The position numbers and the translations under genes were made by a program. Of a stretch of 64,000 nucleotides of DNA, positions 16,659 through 25,763 are shown piece by piece. The stretch's first letter is position 1. The number at the start of each line of letters is the position of its first letter. Source of the DNA: Variovorax sp. J2L1-78 (GTDB lineage Bacteria; Pseudomonadota; Gammaproteobacteria; Burkholderiales; Burkholderiaceae_C). The notes beneath the pieces are model-generated. The model was not told the origin of the DNA. It saw only the letters and a list, made by a program, of their open reading frames with translations, and made no database searches. The stretch spans positions 2,356,001 through 2,420,000 of the forward strand of contig NZ_JASZYB010000001.1 in NCBI RefSeq assembly GCF_030317205.1, written 5' to 3'.

Positions 16659-18959
16659 ATGGCCACCAAACTTTCCCCCGCCGAAGAAGCGCTGCGCGAA
16701 GCCGCACGCGAATACCACCGCAGCCCCGTCCGCGGCAAGATTTCCGTCACGCCGACCAAACCGCTGCTGAACCAGCGCGACCTGTCGCTGGCCTACTCGC
16801 CCGGCGTGGCCTACCCCTGCCTCGACATCCAGGCCGACCCGAGCCTGGCGGCCGAGTTCACCGCGCGCGGCAACCTGGTCGGCGTGGTCACCAACGGCAC
16901 CGCGGTGCTGGGCCTGGGTAACATCGGCCCGCTGGCCGCCAAGCCGGTGATGGAGGGCAAGGGCGGCCTCTTCAAGAAGTTCGCCGGCATCGACGTGTTC
17001 GACATCGAACTGGCCGAGAACGACCCCGACAAGCTGGTCGAGATCATCGCCGCGCTGGAGCCCACGCTGGGCGGCATCAACCTCGAGGACATCAAGGCGC
17101 CCGAGTGCTTCTACATCGAGAAGAAGCTGCGCGAGCGCATGAACATCCCGGTGTTCCATGACGACCAGCACGGCACGGCCATCATCTCGGCCGCGGCGCT
17201 CATCAACGGCCTGGAACTGGTCAACAAGAAGATCGAGGACGTGAAGATCGCGGTCTCGGGTGCCGGCGCCGCCGCCATCGCCTGCCTCGACGTGATGGTC
17301 GGCCTGGGCGCCAAGCCGGCCAACATCTTCGCGGTCGACTCCAAGGGCCTGATCTACATGGGCCGACCGGGCGGCTTCGACGAGTCGAAGTCGCGCTACG
17401 CGCAGAAGGACAACGGCGACCGCACCCTGGCCGACGTGATGAAGAACGCCGACGTCTTCCTCGGCTGCTCGGCGCCCGGCGTGGTCACGCAGGACATGGT
17501 CAAGAGCATGGGCACGCAGCCCATCCTGCTGGCGCTGGCCAACCCCGAGCCGGAAATCCGCCCCGAGCTGGCCAAGGAAGTGCGGCCCGACTGCATCATC
17601 GCCACCGGCCGGTCGGACTACCCGAACCAGGTCAACAACGTGCTGTGCTTCCCGTACATCTTCCGCGGCGCACTCGATTGCGGCGCCAGCAAGATCACCG
17701 AGGAGATGAAGCTGGCCTGCGTGCGCGAGATCGCCGAGCTGACCAAGGCCGACATCAGCGAAGAGGTGGCCACCGCCTACGCCGGCCAGGAGCTGTCCTT
17801 CGGCCCCGACTACATCATCCCCAAGCCCTTCGACTCGCGGCTGATCCTGCGCATCGCGCCCGCGGTGGCCAAGGCGGCCGCCGCCTCCGGCGTGGCCGCA
17901 CGCCCGATCGAGGACATGGAGGCCTACCGGCAGCACCTCACCCGCTTCGTCTACCAGACCGGCATGTTCATGCGCCCGGTCTTCGGCGCGGCCAAGCTGG
18001 CGACCAAGAAGCGCGTGGCCTATGCCGAAGGCGAGGACGACCGCGCGCTGCGCGCCGCCCAGCTGGCGGTCGACGAAGGCCTGGCGCGACCGATCCTGAT
18101 CGGGCGGCCGTCGGTGATCGAGGCGCGCATCAAGAAGGCCGGCCTGCACCTGCGGCTCGACGTCGATGCCGACGTGGTCGACCCCGAGAACGACGCCCGC
18201 TTCCGCCAGTACTGGGAGGCGTACCACAAGCTGATGGGCCGGCGCGGCATCACGCCGGAGGCCTCGAAGGCGATGGTGCGACGGTCCAACACCACCATCG
18301 CCGCGCTGATGGTGCACCTGGGCGACGCCGACGCGATGCTGTGCGGGCTGGTCGGCCGCTTCGACAGCCACCTGAAGATCCTCAACCAGCTGCTGGGCGT
18401 GCAGCGTGGTGCGCCGGGCTTCGCCACGATGAACGCGCTGACGCTGGAGAAATACACCCTCTTCATCGCCGACACCAGCGTGCACGAGGACCCGACGGCC
18501 GAGCAGCTGGCGCACATCGCGCTCATGGCCTCCGAGGAAGTGCGCCGCTTCGGCCTGCCGCCCAAGGTCGCCTTCCTGTCGCATTCGAACTTCGGCACGT
18601 CCGAGCGCAACTCCGCCCGCAAGATGCGCATTGCGCGCGACCTGTTCGCCCAACTGGCGCCCGACGTCGAATGCGACGGCGAGATGCAGGGCGACAGCGC
18701 GCTGTCCGAAGACATCCGCCGCCAGTCGCTGCCCACCAGCACGCTGACCGGCGAAGCGAACCTCTTGATCTGCCCGAACCTCGACGCCGCGAACATCCTG
18801 TTCAACGTGCTGAAGATGACGGGCGGCAACGGCATCACCGTGGGGCCGATCCTGCTCGGCGCCTCCGCCGCGGCGCACATCCTCACGCCCTCGGCCACGG
18901 TGCGTCGGGTGCTGAACATGACGGCACTGGCGGTGGCCCAGGCCGCGATCCAGAAATAG
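16659..18959 (+). CDS. maeB: NADP-dependent malic enzyme, MaeB type with phosphotransacetylase-like domain
   Basis: Oxidative decarboxylation of malate to pyruvate, making NADPH. The 766-residue length is typical of MaeB. Residues 1 to about 430 are the malic enzyme part: [40 protein letters not shown], the nucleotide-binding [15 protein letters not shown] segment ([16 protein letters not shown]) and [14 protein letters not shown]. Residues about 440-766 are a PTA/PTB-like domain ([51 protein letters not shown]), thought to be regulatory and acetyl-CoA responsive rather than catalytic. It is monocistronic, between two intrinsic terminators. Confidence 0.95.
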   Translation: MATKLSPAEEALREAAREYHRSPVRGKISVTPTKPLLNQRDLSLAYSPGVAYPCLDIQADPSLAAEFTARGNLVGVVTNGTAVLGLGNIGPLAAKPVMEGKGGLFKKFAGIDVFDIELAENDPDKLVEIIAALEPTLGGINLEDIKAPECFYIEKKLRERMNIPVFHDDQHGTAIISAAALINGLELVNKKIEDVKIAVSGAGAAAIACLDVMVGLGAKPANIFAVDSKGLIYMGRPGGFDESKSRYAQKDNGDRTLADVMKNADVFLGCSAPGVVTQDMVKSMGTQPILLALANPEPEIRPELAKEVRPDCIIATGRSDYPNQVNNVLCFPYIFRGALDCGASKITEEMKLACVREIAELTKADISEEVATAYAGQELSFGPDYIIPKPFDSRLILRIAPAVAKAAAASGVAARPIEDMEAYRQHLTRFVYQTGMFMRPVFGAAKLATKKRVAYAEGEDDRALRAAQLAVDEGLARPILIGRPSVIEARIKKAGLHLRLDVDADVVDPENDARFRQYWEAYHKLMGRRGITPEASKAMVRRSNTTIAALMVHLGDADAMLCGLVGRFDSHLKILNQLLGVQRGAPGFATMNALTLEKYTLFIADTSVHEDPTAEQLAHIALMASEEVRRFGLPPKVAFLSHSNFGTSERNSARKMRIARDLFAQLAPDVECDGEMQGDSALSEDIRRQSLPTSTLTGEANLLICPNLDAANILFNVLKMTGGNGITVGPILLGASAAAHILTPSATVRRVLNMTALAVAQAAIQK

Positions 18960-18975
18960 GGCATTCCGGCAATTC

Positions 18976-19009
18976 ACGCCCCGGTACGGTGCGCCGTCCG
19001 GGGCGTTTT
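18976..19009 (+). terminator. Intrinsic terminator after maeB
   Basis: ACGCCCCGG at 18976-18984 pairs perfectly with CCGGGGCGT at 18998-19006, and an inner ACGG/CCGT stem shortens the loop to TGCG. TTTT follows. It lies 16 bp after the maeB stop codon. Confidence 0.85.
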
Positions 19010-19073
19010 CATTGGCGCTTACGCAATGCACTCATTTGGCGCCGGATGCAGGTTCGCACCAATGGCGTGCGGG

Positions 19074-19096
19074 CACCGATATTGCTTGAATCGGTG
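19074..19096. promoter_or_regulatory. Palindrome in the promoter of the first NMT1-like ABC operon
   Basis: CACCGAT 19074-19080 and ATCGGTG 19090-19096 are a perfect 7-bp inverted repeat with a 9-nt AT-rich centre, 27 bp upstream of the binding-protein start. It could be an operator or a leader hairpin. Three TGGCG-containing direct repeats lie upstream at about 19013-19067. No known riboswitch could be recognised by eye. Confidence 0.4.
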
Positions 19097-19122
19097 ACAT
19101 TCCATTGCAAGAGACTCCGTCC

Positions 19123-20148
19123 ATGAACAAGCGCCACCTGCTCCAGTCCTTCCTCGCCGCCTCGGCGCTTTGCTTCGGCATCTCCGCCGCGCAGGCCCAG
19201 ACCCCGATCAAGTTCCAGCTCGACTGGCGTTTCGAAGGGCCGGCCGCGCTCTTCACGCACCCCGCCGCCAAGGGCTACTTCAAGGCCGCCGGCCTGGACG
19301 TGGCGATCGACGCGGGCAACGGCTCGGGTGGCACGGTCACGCGCGTGGCCTCGGGGGCCTACGAGATGGGCTTCGCCGACCTGGCCGCGCTGATGGAATT
19401 CCACGCCAACAACCCCGACAGCCCGAACAAGCCGGTCGCGGTCATGATGGTCTACAACAACACGCCGGCCTCGGTCATGGCGCTCAAGAAGAGCGGCATC
19501 ACCAAGCCGGCCGACCTCACCGGCAAGAAGCTGGGCGCACCGGTGTTCGACGCCGGCCGCCGCGCCTTCCCGATCTTCGCCAAGGCCAACAACATCGGCG
19601 CAGTGCAATGGACCGCCATGGACCCGACGCTGCGCGAGACCATGCTGATGCGCGGCGACATCGACGCGATCACCGGCTTCACCTTCACCTCGCTGCTCAA
19701 CCTCGAGGCGCGCGGCGCCAAGGCGTCGGACGTGGTGGTGCTGCCCTACCCCGACTACGGCGTGAAGCTCTACGGCAACGTGATCATCGCGTCGCCCAAG
19801 CTCATCAAGGACAACCCCGAAGCGGTGAAGAAATTCCTCTCGGCCTTCGCCAAGGGCGCGAAGGAAGTCATCGCCAACCCGGCCGTGGCGATCGAGTCGG
19901 TGAAGGCGCGCGACGGCATCATCGATTCGAAGCTCGAGACGCGCCGCCTGCAGCTGGCCATCGACACCGTCATCAACAGCCCCGACGCCAGGACCGAAGG
20001 CTTCGGCACCGTCAACGCCGGGCGCCTGTCGCTGATGGCGTCGCAGGTGTCGGACGCGTTCAACACCAAGTCGCGCGTGAACCCCGACGCCGCGTGGAAC
20101 GGCACCCTGCTGCCGAGCGCCGCCGAACTCAACATCCTGAAGAAGTGA
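19123..20148 (+). CDS. ABC transporter substrate-binding protein, NMT1/THI5-like (paralogue 1)
   Basis: Periplasmic ligand-binding protein of the NitT/TauT type, 341 residues, with a Sec signal peptide (MNKRHLLQSFLAASALCFGI, cleavage near AQAQ). The mature start IKFQLDWRFEGPAALFTHPA and KGYFKAAGLDVAIDAGNGSG are typical of NMT1-like domains, which include pyrimidine-precursor and other N-heterocycle binders. It is paralogous to the protein at 23743 (same length, shared AGLDVAID, EARG/KARG and YGxKxYGN blocks). It heads a three-gene operon with one-base overlaps to ATPase and permease. Ligand unknown; purine-related is inferred from neighbours. Confidence 0.88.
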   Translation: MNKRHLLQSFLAASALCFGISAAQAQTPIKFQLDWRFEGPAALFTHPAAKGYFKAAGLDVAIDAGNGSGGTVTRVASGAYEMGFADLAALMEFHANNPDSPNKPVAVMMVYNNTPASVMALKKSGITKPADLTGKKLGAPVFDAGRRAFPIFAKANNIGAVQWTAMDPTLRETMLMRGDIDAITGFTFTSLLNLEARGAKASDVVVLPYPDYGVKLYGNVIIASPKLIKDNPEAVKKFLSAFAKGAKEVIANPAVAIESVKARDGIIDSKLETRRLQLAIDTVINSPDARTEGFGTVNAGRLSLMASQVSDAFNTKSRVNPDAAWNGTLLPSAAELNILKK

Positions 20149-21011
20149 TGGCGGACACCGCCAGCGCTGCTGCTTCCGCGCCCTTCGTCGACTTCCAGGA
20201 CGTCTGGCTCGCCTACAACGAGGAGCTGCTGCGCGCCAACCACTTCGCGGTCGAGGCGATCGACCTGAAGGTCAGGCGCGGCGAGTTCATCGCCATCGTC
20301 GGCCCGTCGGGCTGCGGCAAGTCGACCTTCATGAAGCTCACCACCGGGCTGAAGATGCCGTCGATGGGCAAGATCCGCATCGACGGCCAGCCGGTCACCG
20401 GCCCGCTGAAGATCTCGGGCATGGCCTTCCAGGCGCCCTCGCTGCTGCCCTGGCGCACCACGGTCGACAACGTGCTGCTGCCGCTGGAGATCGTCGAACC
20501 CTACCGCTCGAACTTCAAGGCCAAGCGCCGCGAATACGAGGAGCGCGCGCGCAAGCTGCTGCAGAAGGTCGGCCTCGCCGGCTACGAAGACAAGTTCCCC
20601 TGGCAGCTTTCCGGCGGCATGCAGCAGCGCGCCAGCATCTGCCGCGCGCTCATCCACGAGCCGAAGATGCTGCTGCTCGACGAGCCCTTCGGCGCGCTCG
20701 ACGCCTTCACGCGCGAAGAGCTGTGGTGCATCCTGCGCGACCTCTGGACCGAGCAGCAGTTCAACGTGATCCTGGTCACGCACGACCTGCGCGAGTCCGT
20801 CTTTCTGGCCGACACGGTGTATGTGATGAGCAAGTCGCCCGGCCGCTTCGTGGTCAAGCGCGAGATCGAGCTGCCGCGCCCGCGCGAGCTGGAAGTGACC
20901 TACACCAAGGAGTTCACCGACATCGTGCTCGAGCTGCGCGGCCACATCGGGGCCATCCGCAACACGGGCATCAGCCAGGCGCAGACCGCGGCCGCAGGAG
21001 CCGCATCGTGA
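20148..21011 (+). CDS. ABC transporter ATP-binding protein (NitT/TauT type)
   Basis: Energises import for the operon at 19123-21781. The 287-residue ATPase has Walker A GPSGCGKST near residues 50-58, Q-loop in AFQAPSLLPWRTTVDNVLLP, signature LSGGMQQRASICRAL, Walker B MLLLDEPFGALD and switch His in ILVTHDLRE. The start ATG shares one base with the preceding stop codon (TGATG). The C-terminal extension of about 30 residues is Ala-rich and unremarkable. The same ATPase may also serve the second binding protein at 23743, which lacks its own. Confidence 0.93.
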   Translation: MADTASAAASAPFVDFQDVWLAYNEELLRANHFAVEAIDLKVRRGEFIAIVGPSGCGKSTFMKLTTGLKMPSMGKIRIDGQPVTGPLKISGMAFQAPSLLPWRTTVDNVLLPLEIVEPYRSNFKAKRREYEERARKLLQKVGLAGYEDKFPWQLSGGMQQRASICRALIHEPKMLLLDEPFGALDAFTREELWCILRDLWTEQQFNVILVTHDLRESVFLADTVYVMSKSPGRFVVKREIELPRPRELEVTYTKEFTDIVLELRGHIGAIRNTGISQAQTAAAGAAS

Positions 21012-21781
21012 TGAAGAACAGCAAGCAGATCGAGCGCTGGTCGCCCTGGTTCCTACTGATCGCGGTGCTGCTGCTGTGGGAGATCGTCTGCCGAGGCTTC
21101 GGTGTGTCGGACTTCATCTTCCCAAGCCCGTCGCGCATCTGGGAGCAGTTCTGGGAGTTCAAGACCATCATCGCGGGCCACGCCTGGCGCACCTTCTGGG
21201 TGACGATGGCGGGCTTCGGCCTGGCGATCGTGGTGGGCGTGCTGCTGGGCTTCGTCATCGGCAGCTCGCGCCTGGCCTACGCCGCGATGTACCCGCTGAT
21301 GACCGCCTTCAACGCGCTGCCCAAGGCGGCCTTCGTGCCGATCCTGGTGGTGTGGTTCGGCATCGGCGTCGGGCCGGCCATCCTCACCGCCTTCCTGATC
21401 AGCTTCTTCCCGATCATGGTGAACATCGCGACCGGCCTGGCCACGCTCGAACCCGAGCTGGAAGACGTGCTGCGCGTGCTGGGCGCCAAGCGCTGGGACG
21501 TGCTGATGAAGATCGGCCTGCCGCGCTCCATGCCCTACTTCTTCGCGTCCCTCAAGGTCGCGATCACGCTGGCCTTCGTCGGCACCACGGTGAGCGAGAT
21601 GACCGCGGCGAACGAAGGCATCGGCTACCTGCTCATCTCGGCCGGCTCGGCCATGCAGATGGGCCTGGCTTTCGCCGGCCTGATGGTGGTGGGTGCGATG
21701 GCGATGGGCATGTACGAGCTGTTCAGCGTGATCGAGAAGCGCACCACCGGCTGGGCGCACCGGGGTTCGCAGGGCGAGTAG
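21011..21781 (+). CDS. ABC transporter permease (NitT/TauT type)
   Basis: Membrane subunit of the importer, 256 residues, about six membrane segments. The EAA loop is visible around LEPELEDVLRVLGAKRWDVL followed by MKIGLPRSMPYFFASLKVAI. WSPWFLLIAVLLLWEIVCR is the first segment. The ATG overlaps the ATPase stop codon by one base; a GTG one codon earlier is possible. The permease is the last gene of the operon. Confidence 0.92.
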   Translation: MKNSKQIERWSPWFLLIAVLLLWEIVCRGFGVSDFIFPSPSRIWEQFWEFKTIIAGHAWRTFWVTMAGFGLAIVVGVLLGFVIGSSRLAYAAMYPLMTAFNALPKAAFVPILVVWFGIGVGPAILTAFLISFFPIMVNIATGLATLEPELEDVLRVLGAKRWDVLMKIGLPRSMPYFFASLKVAITLAFVGTTVSEMTAANEGIGYLLISAGSAMQMGLAFAGLMVVGAMAMGMYELFSVIEKRTTGWAHRGSQGE

Positions 21782-21848
21782 GCGCGGCTTGGCCGCAGGC
21801 GATGGCGGCGGTGGTTACAGTGCGGTCTCCCGCCGTGACCATCGCTCC

Positions 21849-22418
21849 ATGCCATCCCTGACCCAGATCCAAGCCCGCCGTCGACTCATCGTCGTCATCC
21901 TCCTGTGCGTCGCCCTCGGTGGCGCGGCCTTGCGGCAGCTGTCGGCGCCCGGCAGCACGCAGCGCGATGTCGGCACGCTGCTGATGCTGCTGTGGATCCC
22001 GGTCATCGGCAACATCATCGCGTGGCTGGTCAACCGCATGCGCGCCGCGCGCGCCTTGAAGAAGGCGGCGGCTGTCATGGCGGCGGCACCGGCTGCGCCG
22101 CTGCGCGAAGACATGCCCTTCGAACCCCACGCCTGGGTCGAGCTGACCCTGCGCCCCGCCGGCGTTCCGGCCGAAGACATCCCGATCGCCGAGGGTCTGC
22201 ATCACTGCGCGCTGGTGATCGGCAACGAAGGCTTCTCGGTGCGCTGGCAGGTCGGGCCGGGCCGGTCGTTCCGGCGCGGCACGCTGCAGACGCTGCCGGT
22301 GGAATTCATGGCGCCCGAAGCGGCGCTGCCGCGCCTGAAGCCGGGGCTCGCGTTTCGGCTGCTCGTCGGCGAAGCCTTCATCGGCGACGGGCAGGTGCTG
22401 CAGCTCAGTACGCCTTGA
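21849..22418 (+). CDS. Hypothetical protein with two membrane segments
   Basis: A 189-residue protein not recognised. A positively charged start (MPSLTQIQARRRL) leads into two hydrophobic stretches, LIVVILLCVALGGAALRQL and LLMLLWIPVIGNIIAWLV, then an Ala-rich helix and a C-terminal soluble domain with WVELTLRP and several short beta strands. The ATG at 21849 is preferred over an in-frame start at 21789, which would encode a low-complexity leader. Its 3' end overlaps the converging oxygenase gene by 14 bp. Codon usage matches its neighbours. Confidence 0.65.
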   Translation: MPSLTQIQARRRLIVVILLCVALGGAALRQLSAPGSTQRDVGTLLMLLWIPVIGNIIAWLVNRMRAARALKKAAAVMAAAPAAPLREDMPFEPHAWVELTLRPAGVPAEDIPIAEGLHHCALVIGNEGFSVRWQVGPGRSFRRGTLQTLPVEFMAPEAALPRLKPGLAFRLLVGEAFIGDGQVLQLSTP

Positions 22419-23409
22419 AGTTCGCGGCGACGCGCTGGTTCAGGAATTCGCCGGCCGTGATCGGCGGGTGCGTCTTGCCGGGGCTTTCGATGATGGCGTC
22501 GCGGTTGGCCTGCGCGAAGAAGGCGATGCTGTAGCGCGGGCCCATGTACTCGCCCGGCAGCGGGTTCTTCACGCGGTGGAAGTTGCTCGGCAGCTGGTCG
22601 TCGCTCCAGCGCATCAGCATGTCGCCGATGTTGCAGGTGATGGCGTCGCCGTCGGGCGGGATGGGCGTCCATTCCTGCGCGTCCATCTCCTTGCCCGGGC
22701 AGACCTCGAGGCCGCCCTGGCCCTGGCGCTGGTACAGCAGCGTGAGGCAGTCGAAGTCGGTGTGGGCGCCGGCACGCCACAGGTCGAGCTTGTCCTGCAC
22801 GTCGGCCGGGATCGCGTAGTAGTGCAGCAGGCGCAGCGTGCTCTGATAACTCGGCTTGCCCTGGTCGTGCGCGCGGGTGAAGAACGCGTCGTCGAAGCCC
22901 AGCTTGTAGGCGAAGCACGAGAGCACGCGCATGGCGATCTCCCAGCTCTGGCGCTCGAAGCCGAGCATCTTCTCGACGAAGCCTGGCAGCTCCTGGTCGG
23001 AGGGGAAGAGGTCGCCCATGTGCGGGCGGGTGATCTGGTAGCTCTCCTTCTGGTCGGGCGTGCCGGTGGACGGCCGCACCTGCGCGCGGCTTTCCCAGCC
23101 GGCGTTGAGCGCCTTCTTCAGCGGGTACTGGCGCTTGACGCTCTCGGGCAGCGCGAAGAAGCGCTCGGCCATGTCGAAGGCGCCGCGGATCTCGCCGAGG
23201 TCGATGCCGTGGTTGACGAGCTGGAAGAAGCCGACGTCGATCGCCGCTTCCCAGAGCTGGTCGGCGATCTCGACCTTGCGGGCGTCGAAGTTGGACAGAT
23301 CGATGCGGCGGATCTCGCGCGTCGTATTGAGGGAGCCCATCGCGCCCATGCGCGTTTCTCTCTGGAGCTCGGTGAGGTCGTAGTCGACGGGGGTCGTTGC
23401 AGCGGTCAT
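22405..23409 (-). CDS. 2-oxoglutarate/Fe(II) oxygenase, isopenicillin-N-synthase family (1)
   Basis: A 334-residue non-haem iron oxygenase. The facial triad is intact: His216-x-Asp218 in AGAHTDFDCLTLLYQ and His278 in PSNFHRVKNP; the 2OG carboxylate-binding Arg292-x-Ser294 is in GPRYSIAFF. The N-terminal DIOX_N domain contains AAIDVGFFQLVNHGID. The substrate is unknown. It is divergent from the second NMT1-like binding protein gene across a spacer with mirrored sequence boxes, and two more family members lie at 24783 and 58368. The ATG at 23409 gives the standard start; a longer frame to 23445 crosses the promoter region. Confidence 0.88.
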   Translation of the reverse strand: MTAATTPVDYDLTELQRETRMGAMGSLNTTREIRRIDLSNFDARKVEIADQLWEAAIDVGFFQLVNHGIDLGEIRGAFDMAERFFALPESVKRQYPLKKALNAGWESRAQVRPSTGTPDQKESYQITRPHMGDLFPSDQELPGFVEKMLGFERQSWEIAMRVLSCFAYKLGFDDAFFTRAHDQGKPSYQSTLRLLHYYAIPADVQDKLDLWRAGAHTDFDCLTLLYQRQGQGGLEVCPGKEMDAQEWTPIPPDGDAITCNIGDMLMRWSDDQLPSNFHRVKNPLPGEYMGPRYSIAFFAQANRDAIIESPGKTHPPITAGEFLNQRVAANFKAY

Positions 23410-23439
23410 GGTCTTGGTCCTGAAAGTTGAAAACTTCAA

Positions 23440-23709
23440 GAGCAATTTCCTGCCAACCCCTGAAGGTCTTGCGCAAACGCGACTGGCTGGTGAACGCTTC
23501 TACTCTCGGGTGCGGATGATGCCGCGTCAGGGCCGCGCTGGCAAAGGCTTCCGCTTTGACCCTGTGGCGCAGTCGAACTTGGCTGGGGCGGCGACGCCAC
23601 GCGATGGTGCACGACGTGGGCTTACCGCCTGCACATCGAATGGCATGGATCATGCACATGCCGACGCAGAGTAGAAGCGTTCAGCGGCTCGCCCGCCCGG
23701 AAATTGCTC
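23440..23709. promoter_or_regulatory. Divergent control region with two mirrored boxes
   Basis: The 333-bp gap between the divergent oxygenase and binding-protein genes carries two boxes, each present once per direction. AGAGTAGAAGCGTTC occurs at 23668-23682 on the plus strand and, inverted, at 23492-23506. GGAAATTGCTC occurs at 23699-23709 on the plus strand and, inverted, at 23440-23450. The inner box lies 33-34 bp from each start codon. The order relative to each gene is the same, but the spacing between boxes differs (16 and 41 bp). This looks like a duplicated, inverted promoter/operator giving co-regulation of both genes. No gene is seen in between. Confidence 0.6.
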
Positions 23710-23742
23710 GTTCATTCGCAGTTCTCCCAAAGGAAGCATTCC

Positions 23743-24768
23743 ATGCAACGCCGTTCCCTCCTGCGCGCCGCCGGCGCGAGCACGCTCGTCGCCGCCACGC
23801 CCTTCGTCCGCGCCCAGGGCTCGCTCAAGCCCTTCAAATTCAATCTCGGCTGGAAGGTCGAAGCCTCGGGCGCCGGCTTCCTGCTGGCGCACCAGCGCGG
23901 CTACTACAAGGATGCGGGCCTCGATGTCGCCATCGACACCGGCAACGGCTCGACGGCCGCCATCAGCCTGGTCGGCAGCGGCGCCTACGACGTGGCCTCG
24001 GCCGACCTGTCGTCGATGATCGAGTTCAACGTCGCCAACCCGCAGGCCGCACTCAAGGCCGTGGCGATCCAGTACGACCTGAATCCCAACGCGATCATCG
24101 TGCGCAAGGACGGGCCCATCAAGAAGCCGGGCGACCTCGCCGGCAAGACCATCCTGGGCCAGCCCTTCAACGCCTCGCGCAAGCTGTTCCCGGTGTTCGC
24201 CAAGGCCCAGGGCTTCGACCCCTCGGGCGTGAAGTGGGAGAACGTCGCGCCCGACATTGGCGACACGCGCTTCGTCAAGGGCGACTTCGATGCCTCGGCC
24301 TACTTCTACTTCACCGGCCTGCTCAACCTCAAGGCGCGCGGCATGGGCCCCGAGCAGCTCACCGTGTTCCGCTTCTCCGACTTCGGCATGAAGTCGTACG
24401 GCAACGGCCTGGTCGCCAACCCGAAAAGCATGGAGCAGGCCGACGTGATGCGTGCCTTCGTGAAGGCCACCACGCGCGGCTGGATCGAGTGCATCGCCGA
24501 CCCGAAGGCCGGCGGCGCGGCCGTGAAGACCCGCGAGCCGCTGGCCAACCAGGAGATCGAGACCGAACGGCTGCAGCTCATCGTCGACGGCACCATGAAG
24601 ACCGCCGACGTGCGGGCCCACGGCTGGGGCGCGGCGACGCCCGCGCGCCTGCAGGCCACCATCGACGAGACGGTCGCTGCCTTCGGCCTGAAGAGCACGC
24701 CGACCGTGGCGGACTTCTTCTCCGACAAATTCCTGCCGTCGGCCACCGATCGCCAGTTGAAGGCCTGA
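23743..24768 (+). CDS. ABC transporter substrate-binding protein, NMT1/THI5-like (paralogue 2)
   Basis: A 341-residue periplasmic binding protein with a Tat/Sec-like signal (MQRRSLLRAAGASTLVAATP, cleavage near VRAQG). The mature part reads PFKFNLGWKVEASGAGFLLA and aligns throughout with the protein at 19123, including GLDVAID-GNGS, a KARG segment and FGMKSYGNGLVANPKSME. Start ATG 23743 follows AGGAAG. No ATPase or permease follows; instead the next genes encode a 2OG-Fe(II) oxygenase and a VOC protein. It may therefore use the ATPase/permease at 20148-21781. Ligand unknown. Confidence 0.87.
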   Translation: MQRRSLLRAAGASTLVAATPFVRAQGSLKPFKFNLGWKVEASGAGFLLAHQRGYYKDAGLDVAIDTGNGSTAAISLVGSGAYDVASADLSSMIEFNVANPQAALKAVAIQYDLNPNAIIVRKDGPIKKPGDLAGKTILGQPFNASRKLFPVFAKAQGFDPSGVKWENVAPDIGDTRFVKGDFDASAYFYFTGLLNLKARGMGPEQLTVFRFSDFGMKSYGNGLVANPKSMEQADVMRAFVKATTRGWIECIADPKAGGAAVKTREPLANQEIETERLQLIVDGTMKTADVRAHGWGAATPARLQATIDETVAAFGLKSTPTVADFFSDKFLPSATDRQLKA

Positions 24769-24782
24769 AGGAGTCACACACC

Positions 24783-25763
24783 ATGGGCATTCCGGTCCTC
24801 GACCTGACCGGCGCCCTGGTGCCCGGTGGTCCGCGCAGCGCCGAGGTGGCGCGCGCGTTCCGCTCGGCGGCCATGGCGTCGGGCTTCTTCTACGTGCGCC
24901 ACCACGGCGTCGACGCCGCGATGGTCGAACGCCAGTTCGACATCACCCGGCGGCTGATGGCGCTGCCGATCGAACGGCGCGAGCAACTGTCGATCGAACA
25001 CTCGCCGATCATGCGCGGCTACGAAGGCCTGGGCGCGCAGACACTCGACGCCGCGATGAAGCCCGACCTCAAGGAAAGCTTCTACTGCGGCATGGACTGG
25101 CCGGCCGACCACCCCTACGTGAAGGCCGGCTACCAGACCTACGGCCCGAGCCAATGGCCGGCCGAGTTGCCCGACGTGCGCGCGCACTGCGAGGCCTACA
25201 TCGATGCGATGAATCGGCTGTCGCTGCGGCTCATGCAGCTCATGGCGCTGTCGCTCGACCTGCCCGAGGACTACTTCGACGCGGCCTGCCACGACCCGAT
25301 GGTCACGCTGCGCATGGTGCGCTACCCGGCGCATCCCGAGGGCGCGGACGAGCGCACCTTCGGCGCCGGGGCGCACACCGACTGGGGCGCGGTCACCATC
25401 CTCGCGCAGGACGCCCACGGCGGGCTCGAGGTGCAGATGCCCGGCGGCAGCTGGGTCGCGGCGACGCCGATGGACGGCACCTTCGTCGTGAACCTCGGCG
25501 ACATGATCCCGCGCTGGACCAACGGGCTCTACCACTCGAACCCCCACCGGGTGCGTAACCTGTACTCGGGCGGCCAAGCGCGCTATTCGATCCCCTTCTT
25601 CTACGAACCCGAATACCTCGCGCGCATCGTGCCCGTGCCCGGCACAGTGCCTGCCGGCGAAGCGCCGCGCTACACGCCCTGCACGGCCGGCGAGCATCTG
25701 CAGGAGATGTACCGCAAGACCTACGGGCTGCAGAAGCAGGCGGCCACGGAAGGCGCCGCATGA
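24783..25763 (+). CDS. 2-oxoglutarate/Fe(II) oxygenase, isopenicillin-N-synthase family (2)
   Basis: A 326-residue non-haem iron oxygenase. Metal ligands are His198-x-Asp200 in GAGAHTDWGAVTI and His255 in HSNPHRVRN; Arg267-x-Ser269 in ARYSIPFF binds 2-oxoglutarate. The N-terminal half contains ASGFFYVRHHGVD. It is 14 bp after the binding-protein stop codon with a ribosome site (AAGGAG) in the gap. It overlaps the VOC gene by four bases, so binding protein, oxygenase and VOC protein form one operon. It is closer in layout to the oxygenase at 58368 (HTDxGxxTILAQD, SNPHRV) than to the one at 22405. Reaction unknown; hydroxylation or oxidative dealkylation of an imported compound is plausible. 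Confidence 0.88.
   Translation: MGIPVLDLTGALVPGGPRSAEVARAFRSAAMASGFFYVRHHGVDAAMVERQFDITRRLMALPIERREQLSIEHSPIMRGYEGLGAQTLDAAMKPDLKESFYCGMDWPADHPYVKAGYQTYGPSQWPAELPDVRAHCEAYIDAMNRLSLRLMQLMALSLDLPEDYFDAACHDPMVTLRMVRYPAHPEGADERTFGAGAHTDWGAVTILAQDAHGGLEVQMPGGSWVAATPMDGTFVVNLGDMIPRWTNGLYHSNPHRVRNLYSGGQARYSIPFFYEPEYLARIVPVPGTVPAGEAPRYTPCTAGEHLQEMYRKTYGLQKQAATEGAA

Noticed and set aside
19010..19122. Possible xanthine (NMT1-motif) or guanidine riboswitch upstream of the NMT1-like ABC operon
   Set aside because: Only a simple 7-bp palindrome could be read; I could not match a known riboswitch consensus by eye. A covariance-model search with the NMT1 and guanidine models would decide.
23410..23742. 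Inverted repeats read as ends of an insertion sequence
   Set aside because: No transposase, no target-site duplication, and the boxes sit at promoter distance from both divergent genes, so a regulatory explanation is simpler.
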